Part shown: positions 1-6,330 of the stretch, piece after piece
Layout of the letters: each line of letters starts with the position of its first letter
Numbering within the stretch: the stretch's first letter is position 1
Source of the DNA: Willaertia magna
Lineage: Eukaryota; Heterolobosea; Eutetramitea; Acrasida; Naegleriidae
NCBI GenBank assembly: GCA_902984215.1
Contig: CADWAF010004128.1
Coordinates: 1 to 21,204, forward strand
Length of the DNA: 21,204 nucleotides
Reading direction: 5' to 3'
Made by a program: the position numbers and the translations under genes
Notes under the pieces: generated by a model
What the model saw: the letters and a program-made list of their open reading frames with translations, nothing else
The model's database searches: none
What the model was told of the DNA's origin: nothing

Positions 1-25
1 AAATTATTCCAATAATATTGTCCAC

Positions 26-52
26 CACAAAATAAAATTTAAAAAAACATAC
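26..52 (-). other. Possible short intron or 27-nt insertion in the EBP part
   Basis: Read on the minus strand, the EBP frame reaches TGTG, then GTATGT, a T-rich stretch with an in-frame TAA, and then GGT GGA CAA TAT TAT TGG. This encodes GGQYYW, which resembles the GQ-x-Y motif expected at this point in EBP. Removing these 27 nt restores the frame. However, the segment ends in TG, not AG, and no AG occurs before the window edge. An 8-bp direct repeat (ACCACAAA on the plus strand, at 24-31 and 51-58) bounds the unit. It could be a non-canonical intron, a small insertion, or the start of a longer intron running out of the window. Confidence 0.3.
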
Positions 53-1097
53 CACAAACACACAAAACAATTTGCCAAAAATGTCTATAAGATTTATCAA
101 ATAACATTGCATATAAAATAATTAAACAACATAAAGAATCAAATGTACATGTTAATAATTCAACTGCAGTTACACATCCATCTAAAATTAACCATTTTGA
201 ATCAGAATTAGTTCCATATTCAAACCAAACCCAATGTAACATTTTTCCTATTGTTGTTGTGGGTTTTGCTTTTCCTACAGTTGTAGTTAATGTGAAATAG
301 ACAAAACTACTTTCTAATATGCCGTGAACGAGGAAATTTATGATTAACCAACAAAAAACAAATTTATCGGCAGTAGACCACTTTTTCATGTTAAATCGCG
401 AAGGAAAAGAAGGTAAATTTTTTTGTGTGAAATGTTTCCATAAGGAGCGCTGTGCGACTTGTAATTTTGCCTTAATTACTTTAAAATTTAATGGAATTAA
501 TGTAAAGTCATTTCTTGTATTTTCTAAAATTCCTAATTGGCCAATTAGATTATCACCCTTACCGTAAATTTCACCGTTTTGTAAAAGTAAAATGGAATGA
601 CGAAAACCGCATTGTAAATCTTTAATTTTCAATGGAAATACTTTTTTGACGTTTTGCGTATAATTTTTCTTTCTGTCAAATTCGTAAATAATATTATTTT
701 TCATTACAATAAACATGTTACGAAAATTTCCTCTAATACATTTAATTTTTTTGGTTGATTGTAAGTTAATATTTAATTCTTTAACTGTAAATTCGTTAGA
801 AAAAATATTTTGATCAATTTCATAAATTTTAAAATCTTCATTTACAATTATTGTAACATCTAAAAAGTTCTTTAAATAAATCACATTTCCAAAATCGAAT
901 TCAATATTCTTAATCACAAAGTCATCATCATCAAATAAAGACAATGTACTATAAAAGTTAATAACCTTATTCTTCTTTGTTACAAAAGTAATGATATCGT
1001 CTCCATAACTAATTAATTTAAAGTTTCTGGGACTTTCATAATTTTTTTGACTTGTGAATGGATACTTAATGTTGTGATTAACTTTAAGTATTTGCAT
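39..1097 (-). CDS. RCC1-like / EBP-family (sterol 8,7-isomerase) chimeric ORF, 3' end interrupted
   Basis: The frame is 352 codons from the ATG at 1097. The frame is open a little further upstream but has only a TTG there. Residues about 30-200 resemble degenerate RCC1 propeller repeats. The clearest is CGFRHSILLLQNGEIYGKGD followed by NLIGQLG (about 163-189), and a weaker one precedes it (IRGNFRNMFIVMKNNIIYEF). Residues about 243-352 match the EXPERA/EBP sterol isomerase family: FLVHGILE with H258 and E262 (the HxxxE catalytic pair), W-x-F-EYGTNSDSKW, then a conserved acidic residue in AVELLT (E313) and further membrane segments. EBP shifts the sterol double bond from C8 to C7 in the ER. The first EBP membrane segment seems absent, its place taken by the RCC1 part. 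The frame ends at TAA 39-41, immediately after a GTATGT donor-like site, and EBP-like residues (GGQYYW) follow. It may be a true fusion, two genes run together, an assembly chimera or a decayed gene. The family calls are firm; the gene model is not. Confidence 0.6.
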   Translation of the reverse strand: MQILKVNHNIKYPFTSQKNYESPRNFKLISYGDDIITFVTKKNKVINFYSTLSLFDDDDFVIKNIEFDFGNVIYLKNFLDVTIIVNEDFKIYEIDQNIFSNEFTVKELNINLQSTKKIKCIRGNFRNMFIVMKNNIIYEFDRKKNYTQNVKKVFPLKIKDLQCGFRHSILLLQNGEIYGKGDNLIGQLGILENTRNDFTLIPLNFKVIKAKLQVAQRSLWKHFTQKNLPSFPSRFNMKKWSTADKFVFCWLIINFLVHGILESSFVYFTLTTTVGKAKPTTTIGKMLHWVWFEYGTNSDSKWLILDGCVTAVELLTCTFDSLCCLIILYAMLFDKSYRHFWQIVLCVCGMFF

Positions 1098-1285
1098 TTT
1101 TTCTTCACTTTTCAATTTCAGCTTGTTCTATAGTTTAACTATTTAACTGTCAAAATTTCTAACAACTCTCTATTGATTTGCAACCAGTCCAGCCGAAATA
1201 AAATTTGATTTAACTTTTGTAAGCAGTGTTGAAATGAAAAACCATTTAATTGTTAATATTTAAATAATTTTTCTCCACATAAAAA
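1098..1285. promoter_or_regulatory. Divergent intergenic region between the RCC1/EBP ORF and the hydrolase
   Basis: This 188-nt AT-rich gap separates two divergent start codons, so both promoters and 5' UTRs should lie here. I see no clear TATA box or other recognisable motif. The promoter assignment rests on geometry alone. Confidence 0.35.
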
Positions 1286-2422
1286 ATGGAAAAATCAAAC
1301 AAAACGGAAGAGGATATCGTTCTTGTAAATTATTATCAAGAAACACATTGTCTAGAAATTATTTTAAATCGTAAACCTCAAATGAATGCTTTATCTTTAT
1401 TAATGATTAGAAAATTAACTAAAATTTTAAATGAAGCATTAAACAATAGAGATATTTACTTTGTTTTATTGACAAGCTCCCATGAAAAGGCTTTTTGTGC
1501 CGGTGGTGATATAAAAGCATTATCTCAAACACAACAATCAGATGAAAAGTCATCAATGGAATATGTGACAACTTTTTTTAAAGAAGAATTTTCATTAAAT
1601 TATTTAATTTATACATTTTCAAAACAAAAACCAATAATTTCTTTATTAAATGGAATTACAATGGGTGGTGGTGTTGGTATTTCAATTTATACTACAATTC
1701 GTGTTGCAAATGAGAAGAATTTTGTGTTTGCTATGCCTGAAGTATTTATTGGGCTTTATCCTGATATTGGAGCAAGTTGGTTTTTAAATAGATATTGTAA
1801 AAGTTGTGAGATTGCAAAATATGTTGCGTTGACAGGTGATAAATTAGATGTTAATGATAGTTTATTTTGTAATTTTATTGACTATAGTTTAAATGATGAA
1901 AATTTTAAAAATTTAAAGAATTATTTAACAAAAGAATTTATTTGTGGTGATAATAATAATATTTTACAAAAATTAAATGATTCAATTCTTAAATTTAAAC
2001 CTAAAACTTATAGAAATTCTTTACAAATTAGTAAATTAGAAAGATATCGTAGGGTAATTGATTATTGTTTTATAGAAAATACAATTGAAAAGATTATTAA
2101 TAGATTACAATGGTATAAAACCAATCATGATGAAAGAAATGAAACTGATAATTTATTTATTGATAAAATTTTATTTATTTTTCTAAAGAAAGCCTGTCCT
2201 ACTTCTTTAAAGGTAACATTAGAAGCTTTGAAAAGAGGCAAAGAATGTGAATTAAAAGAGGTTTTGGAAAATGATTTTAAATTATGTACTAAATTGGTTT
2301 GCAGAAATGATTTTAAGGAAGGTGTTCGCTCAGTAGTTATTGAGAAAAACAGTAAGCCAAACTTTACACCAGGTAAAATAGTGCATGTAGATGATGCCTC
2401 TGTAAATATGCTGTTTCATTAA
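1286..2422 (+). CDS. HIBCH: 3-hydroxyisobutyryl-CoA hydrolase (HIBCH-like)
   Basis: The 378-residue protein is close to the usual family length. It belongs to the enoyl-CoA hydratase/isomerase (crotonase) fold and has the hydrolase-type features. AFCAGGDIKAL (69-79) and NGITMGGGVGIS (122-133) form the CoA-binding and oxyanion-hole loops. FAMPEVFIGLYPDIG (148-162) carries the expected catalytic Glu152 and Asp160. The C-terminal part (CPTSLKVTLEALKRG, then NDFKEGVRSVVIEK) is the ECH_2-type tail that separates HIBCH from ordinary hydratases. The enzyme releases 3-hydroxyisobutyrate from its CoA ester in valine catabolism, normally in mitochondria. The N-terminus (MEKSNKTEED) is acidic and not an obvious mitochondrial leader, and the C-terminus (MLFH) is not a peroxisomal PTS1, so the location is unclear. 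The ATG at 1286 follows an A-rich context, and stops close the frame upstream. The next gene starts 63 nt downstream on the same strand. Confidence 0.92.
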   Translation: MEKSNKTEEDIVLVNYYQETHCLEIILNRKPQMNALSLLMIRKLTKILNEALNNRDIYFVLLTSSHEKAFCAGGDIKALSQTQQSDEKSSMEYVTTFFKEEFSLNYLIYTFSKQKPIISLLNGITMGGGVGISIYTTIRVANEKNFVFAMPEVFIGLYPDIGASWFLNRYCKSCEIAKYVALTGDKLDVNDSLFCNFIDYSLNDENFKNLKNYLTKEFICGDNNNILQKLNDSILKFKPKTYRNSLQISKLERYRRVIDYCFIENTIEKIINRLQWYKTNHDERNETDNLFIDKILFIFLKKACPTSLKVTLEALKRGKECELKEVLENDFKLCTKLVCRNDFKEGVRSVVIEKNSKPNFTPGKIVHVDDASVNMLFH

Positions 2423-2485
2423 CGATACACAATCAAGGTTTATGATTAAAATATTGATTTATCATATCAAAATTCAAGCAAAAAA

Positions 2486-2971
2486 ATGAAAGCACTAAGA
2501 TTGAAAGGTATTTCCTCTTTTTTGAAGTTCGGAATTAAACAATCAATACCTTCTAAACAATTTACTTCTCTTCTTTCATCTTCATCGTTTAAACATTTTT
2601 CTCAAAGTCTCTATTTTAAAAATCATGAATGTTGCAACAATTCTTCATGTGATAATAAAGAAGAACAAATTGAGATAGCTACTATGCCTGGAGAATATAA
2701 AATAACAGAAGAAGAGAAAATTGAAAAATCTGCAAAGATGGGATTATTTTACACGTGTGGAAAATGTAAACGAAGACATTACATAGAGTTTTCAAAACAT
2801 TCATATAATAAAGGAGTTGTTGTAACGAGGTGTTCCAATTGTAATCAATTACATTTAATTGCTGATAATTTGGGATATTTCAATAAAGGTAAAAATTTAG
2901 AAGAAATTTATGGAAATGTTGTAAAACAGAGTGATTTAGCTAATAAGGTAACAGAAAATTCTATAAAATAA
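2486..2971 (+). CDS. DNLZ: DNL-type zinc finger protein (Zim17/Tim15/Hep1/DNLZ), mitochondrial Hsp70 escort
   Basis: This is a 161-residue protein. Residues 1-45 are basic and rich in serine, with almost no acidic residues, as in a mitochondrial presequence. The conserved domain spans about 85-135: FYTCGKCKRRHYIEFSKHSY supplies the first zinc-binding pair (C91, C94), and TRCSNCNQLHLIADNLGYF supplies the second (C116, C119) plus the family's DNL signature at 127-129. Proteins of this family keep mitochondrial Hsp70 soluble and active for protein import and iron-sulfur cluster assembly. Spacing between the cysteine pairs and the SK-x-x-Y-x-KGVV segment fit the family well. A cysteine-containing stretch at 49-55 (CCNNSSC) precedes the domain and is not part of it. 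The gene ends 19 nt from the end of the convergent RSPH9 gene, so the 3' UTRs must be very short or overlap. Confidence 0.93.
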   Translation: MKALRLKGISSFLKFGIKQSIPSKQFTSLLSSSSFKHFSQSLYFKNHECCNNSSCDNKEEQIEIATMPGEYKITEEEKIEKSAKMGLFYTCGKCKRRHYIEFSKHSYNKGVVVTRCSNCNQLHLIADNLGYFNKGKNLEEIYGNVVKQSDLANKVTENSIK

Positions 2972-2990
2972 AATTTACAATATTCTTACA

Positions 2991-3932
2991 TTAATGCAAC
3001 ATGAAACATAAATCTAGATTTTTCATTCCACTTCCAATATAATATCCCCCAAAAACATTTGAACCTATTTGGTGATAAAAAACATATCCTGGCCATAATA
3101 GACTCCTTCCTACTACCATATTGTAAATATCTTCAAATTGAAGTGACCAGCACCCTTTAGGAATATCTTTATCAATAGAATCTGCAAAATCAAAGGCCTT
3201 ATTTAATGTTTGACCTGACATTATTTCCTTCAAATTCTCTGGTTGTCTTAAATGAATATAGTTATACATCTTTGAGGCTGCATGTTTGTCTAATCCAAAG
3301 AAAGTTGTATTTTTTACAATTATTTTCTCCTCATCCAATTTTACTAGGTAAGCACCTCGTGGTACAACTGATGTTTCTCTGTCAATTTCTGTGATTGTCC
3401 AAGATAATCTCTTTTCCTCAACAATAGTAAATATTTCCTCTTTTTTTGGTTTGTCATCTTCATGATTTTCCTCTTCTTCTTTTTTATCTTCATTATTTTC
3501 TTCGTCATCTTCCTCTGCTATGGTTACTTTATTATTTTGCTTTACTTTTTCGATTTTTTCTTCGTTCTCTTCTTCCTTAGGTTTATCAAATATGTAAGCG
3601 TATGAAGGAATGCCTACAAACATTGACCTCATTGATTTTATACAGGCTAACTCATAAGGAGTAAGGGAAATGGCAATTTGATTCCAAGTAATTCCTCCAT
3701 CTACAGAGTAAAAGCTTATTCTTTCCCCCACCATAGATCCCTTATATCCTTGAGCAATATGATAATCTCCTTTTATTCCCATTATCTTGCCCCAATAAAC
3801 AACAGTATGAAAATGATTGTTATCTTGTAAAACAATTAAACTACTTTGAAGTGCAGTTTTCTCTTCAATAGTTAAGGAGAAGCCATTCAATCCAAAATAA
3901 TGGCTTTGTAGGATTAAATCTTTTGATTCCAT
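2991..3932 (-). CDS. RSPH9: Radial spoke head protein 9 homolog
   Basis: The 313-residue product is co-linear with RSPH9 from end to end, by my recall of the family. N-terminal matches include VVYWGKIMGIKGDYHIAQGY (44-63), and later ITEIDRETSVVPRGAYL (180-196). The C-terminal block has DSIDKDIPKGCWSLQFE (251-267), VGRSLLWPGYVFYH (274-287) and YIGSGMKNLDLCFML (298-312). RSPH9 sits in the head of the axonemal radial spoke, which relays signals from the central pair to the dynein arms, so its presence means a motile 9+2 flagellum. Compared with the animal protein, an acidic low-complexity insert (about 117-168, mostly E, D, K and N) lies between the two conserved halves. The start at 3932 places the first conserved block correctly. 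It is 58 nt downstream of the DUF501 gene on the same strand, and convergent with the DNL zinc-finger gene. Confidence 0.95.
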   Translation of the reverse strand: MESKDLILQSHYFGLNGFSLTIEEKTALQSSLIVLQDNNHFHTVVYWGKIMGIKGDYHIAQGYKGSMVGERISFYSVDGGITWNQIAISLTPYELACIKSMRSMFVGIPSYAYIFDKPKEEENEEKIEKVKQNNKVTIAEEDDEENNEDKKEEEENHEDDKPKKEEIFTIVEEKRLSWTITEIDRETSVVPRGAYLVKLDEEKIIVKNTTFFGLDKHAASKMYNYIHLRQPENLKEIMSGQTLNKAFDFADSIDKDIPKGCWSLQFEDIYNMVVGRSLLWPGYVFYHQIGSNVFGGYYIGSGMKNLDLCFMLH

Positions 3933-3990
3933 TTTTTGCTAATTAAATCTACAGTAAAGTTTTTTAATTATGGCGGCAAAATTTTGGGAT

Positions 3991-4968
3991 TTATTTTTTT
4001 TGCTTTGCGACCATTGCTTGTTTACATTTAATGCAATTCGATCTACAATCTAATGGATTTAATAAATCTTCTATATCTTCCTCCAAAATGTTTGTCACAA
4101 CTTGTTTTCCCTCTTCAAAAACTCGTTTTCCAACAAAATCTTTAGAACCAGATAAGTAAGAGGATATATGGGAATGTAAACATTTTATGGAAGAAGAACA
4201 AGAAACCCCAGCATTACCATACCTCTTTCTTTCTAAAGGTATTGTATTGTTTTCTAAATCTTTTGCCCTAGCCGAATACCTCCACATCTCAAATTCTTCT
4301 TTTGTGAGTAAATGTTTACCTTTTTCTTCTCCTTCTGAAAGGACTGCTTTATTCAAAAGCCAATCATCATAATTCTCAAATGATTTCATCAATAAATTTT
4401 CCTCTGTAGAAGTAGTTGTCTCATTTTCGTTTTTACTATTACTAGAAGACTCTAAATCTTTTTGTTTTTTACTTTGTTTGTTCTGTTCTTTTATTTTTCT
4501 TTTAGGAGCTATTACTGCATGAAATTCTTCACGTATTGAATCAAATGTTTCTTGTTCTTCTAATCTATCTACAATATAATTTATTCTAGGACAAGTCAAC
4601 CACAAAAACGTTCCAGGGACAAACCCATTTTTCTCTATATTTCTACTACATGAAGCAAATGTTACTTGAGGATACCCCCATTTACAGTACTTTGTTATTG
4701 CATCCGGACTAGTGAAGGTTTTTCCTTTCAATTGAGTTTTTAGTACTTCCACATCTTCTTCTGTTGGTGGTTTTATTTCATTATCCACTATCCACCCATA
4801 TTCATCATATATTGCATTTCCCGCTCTTCTTTCCTCTTTCTTTTTATCAGTACTCCCTTCTATCTTCGTTTCTTGTTCCGAAATCATTTTTTTTGCTGAA
4901 TAATATCTCTTTACACAATGACTGGCTAGTAAACAATGCTTCTTATTGAAATTGAGAATTTTTTTCAT
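3991..4968 (-). CDS. DUF501-domain protein with mitochondrial-type leader
   Basis: This is a 325-residue protein. Residues 1-27 are basic and end in VKRYYSAKK, which looks like a mitochondrial targeting and cleavage region. The DUF501 (PF04417) hallmarks appear in order: WGYPQVTFASCSRN (97-110), FVPGTFLWLTCPRINYIVDRLEEQ (116-139; note the conserved LTCPR), then FHAVIA, and YGNAGVSCSSSIKCLHSHISSYL (250-272) followed by FVG. The last block matches the family's KCLH-A-x-x-AH core. A lysine/serine-rich linker of about 90 residues separates the two halves, longer than in bacterial members as I recall them. The C-terminus adds a CxxxCxxC motif (C308, C312, C315). The conserved Cys and His residues hint at metal binding or redox chemistry, but the family has no function known to me. 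The ATG lies only 2 nt past the stop of the upstream TLC gene. M28 would be an alternative start that loses the leader. Confidence 0.75.
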   Translation of the reverse strand: MKKILNFNKKHCLLASHCVKRYYSAKKMISEQETKIEGSTDKKKEERRAGNAIYDEYGWIVDNEIKPPTEEDVEVLKTQLKGKTFTSPDAITKYCKWGYPQVTFASCSRNIEKNGFVPGTFLWLTCPRINYIVDRLEEQETFDSIREEFHAVIAPKRKIKEQNKQSKKQKDLESSSNSKNENETTTSTEENLLMKSFENYDDWLLNKAVLSEGEEKGKHLLTKEEFEMWRYSARAKDLENNTIPLERKRYGNAGVSCSSSIKCLHSHISSYLSGSKDFVGKRVFEEGKQVVTNILEEDIEDLLNPLDCRSNCIKCKQAMVAKQKK

Positions 4969-4970
4969 TT

Positions 4971-6005
4971 TTATTCGTGTTCTTCTTCTTTGTAATTACG
5001 CTCTACATGAAAAGATTGAATATCTATAATCTCCTCTTCATTATCTTCTTCAGGTTTAATTTCTTGTTTAATATTCTTTCCTGAACCGCCACCAAAGGCA
5101 ATGTTGATTAGACCGGTAGTAATTTTATAGAACCAGTAAATATTAAGTCCCGAAATAGTGCAAAATAAAACTTGAATTCCAATAATCCAACCTAAAGGAT
5201 AAGTACACATTGTCTTTGATTCTGTCCAAAATAAATAAGGAAGATAGAAACACAATGAAATTCTTACAATACCAAAAGACAACCACATAGCTAATCCATT
5301 ATAAACATATAATTTAGAACTACGCATATCAGTTAAAGAAAAGAAATAACGTTGATTAACAAAAGGTGTAGAAATTTCTGTTAATTCCATATAAACTAAA
5401 ATAACAATACATTCTTCCCAAACGGAACTTGACAAAAGAGCGATAATAGAAACTGAATGATGTAAAACAGTTTCTATTCCTCCAAGATGAGGATAATTAG
5501 TAACTATACGATGTCTTGTTAGTATCCATTTCAATAGGGTATACTTACTAACGATAATTAGGTCATAAATAAAATAACCGACTGAATAACTCAATAAAAA
5601 GAAACAGGCATTACTTTTTCTAGATAGAAGACTAGTACTCTTATCTTCATTGTGATCCGACCAGTAAACTGTCATCAAACAATATAAGGAAACAATTGAA
5701 GTAATAATCGCATGAATATTACTAACTACTCTAGAATTCCATTCTTTTCGTTCCTTGTGGTCATAAAATATCTTTTTTCTAAAGGTAGAACTTAATTTCT
5801 TTGATATTATATCGGCCAAAATTAAATAACAAAAAGCATGAAAAATTAAACTCCCAATGATTGTGATAGGCACCAAAAATCCAGAATATGAAGGATAGTG
5901 TATATCATTTGAAAACCATCCTTGTTGTACGTACTGCCTATATCTTTCTAAAGGAGAGTATTGATCGGAAATAAAACCACAGAGAGAAGATGATGATTCT
6001 GTCAT
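4971..6005 (-). CDS. TLC-domain multipass membrane protein (TLCD4/TMEM56-like)
   Basis: The 344-residue protein has about six hydrophobic segments (roughly 42-64, 97-115, 134-155, 182-206, 233-258 and 270-296). The TRAM-LAG1-CLN8 signature is clear: a segment with VGYFIYDLIIV (142-152), the HH pair at 182-183 in ETVLHHSVSIIALL, and ELTEISTPFVNQRYFF (207-222). These are followed by VYNGLAMWLSFGIVRI and NIYWFYKITTGL. The pattern fits TLCD4/TMEM56-type proteins better than ceramide synthases, because I do not see the aspartates expected in the Lag1 motif and there is no homeobox-like domain. TLC proteins act in ER or other endomembranes in lipid handling, but the exact activity of this subgroup is uncertain. 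The tail (310-344) is acidic and probably cytosolic. The gene diverges from the dynein gene, and its stop is 2 nt before the start codon of the DUF501 gene on the same strand. Confidence 0.85.
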   Translation of the reverse strand: MTESSSSLCGFISDQYSPLERYRQYVQQGWFSNDIHYPSYSGFLVPITIIGSLIFHAFCYLILADIISKKLSSTFRKKIFYDHKERKEWNSRVVSNIHAIITSIVSLYCLMTVYWSDHNEDKSTSLLSRKSNACFFLLSYSVGYFIYDLIIVSKYTLLKWILTRHRIVTNYPHLGGIETVLHHSVSIIALLSSSVWEECIVILVYMELTEISTPFVNQRYFFSLTDMRSSKLYVYNGLAMWLSFGIVRISLCFYLPYLFWTESKTMCTYPLGWIIGIQVLFCTISGLNIYWFYKITTGLINIAFGGGSGKNIKQEIKPEEDNEEEIIDIQSFHVERNYKEEEHE

Positions 6006-6330
6006 TCAAATTTTTCCATACGGTTAAACTTGATATTTTTTTGAAGGTTTGGTTAAACGGTGACGAATTAAATAATCTTCCAACAATAAAATAAATTGAA
6101 TTTTTATACAGGAGCAAAAGGAAGATTGCTTTAGAGTTTTTATTTTAAGAAACTTTCTAGAAGCATTACTTCTTAAACAAAATGTTTTTAGCTTTGATTT
6201 TCATCATTGTTCTTTTAAAGGCTTGTTTTCTCCCGCCTCTTTCGAAACAATTTATTATCTACAACTACAGTTTTGAAACAATCCAAACTTAAAAAAAAAG
6301 CATTTTTCGCTAGGCTTAACAATAAGAAAG
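6006..6330. promoter_or_regulatory. Divergent promoter/5' UTR region between the TLC gene and the dynein gene
   Basis: This 325-nt AT-rich region holds no conserved gene that I can recognise. It must contain the promoters and leaders of both divergent genes. Visible items are a direct repeat GGTTAAAC at 6022-6029 and 6051-6058, a short upstream ORF at 6182-6292, and an A9 run at 6291-6299 close to the dynein start. I see no clear RFX X-box, which drives ciliary genes in animals. Confidence 0.4.
6182..6292 (+). CDS. Short upstream ORF before the dynein gene (36 codons)
   Basis: An ATG at 6182 opens 36 codons closed by TAA at 6290-6292, 38 nt before the dynein start codon. The peptide begins MFLALIFIIVLLKACF, strongly hydrophobic and signal- or anchor-like, and ends in a polar tail. 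It could be a uORF if transcription of the dynein gene starts upstream of 6182, or it may be chance. Nothing links it to a known family. Confidence 0.15.
   Translation: MFLALIFIIVLLKACFLPPLSKQFIIYNYSFETIQT

Noticed and set aside
450..479. Possible 30-nt in-frame intron (GTAATT...CACAG) at the RCC1-EBP junction
   Set aside because: Removing it neither restores more RCC1 repeat nor supplies the missing EBP membrane segment. The donor is weak, and no transcript evidence is available here.
340..567. Plus-strand frame of 75 codons inside the RCC1/EBP gene
   Set aside because: It is antisense to residues with clear family motifs and has no domain of its own.
1098..1115. Six-residue N-terminal extension of the RCC1/EBP frame
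   Set aside because: The codon at 1115-1113 is TTG. The first ATG in the open frame is at 1097, which is the sensible eukaryotic start.
4187..4949. Two short plus-strand frames opposite the DUF501 gene
   Set aside because: They are antisense shadows of a gene with conserved motifs. Their serine- and leucine-rich composition is what antisense of a charged protein gives.
6074..6127. Inverted repeat AATCTTCC / GGAAGATT in the divergent promoter
   Set aside because: Eight-base arms 38 nt apart in AT-rich DNA are expected by chance, and nothing else marks this as a functional hairpin.
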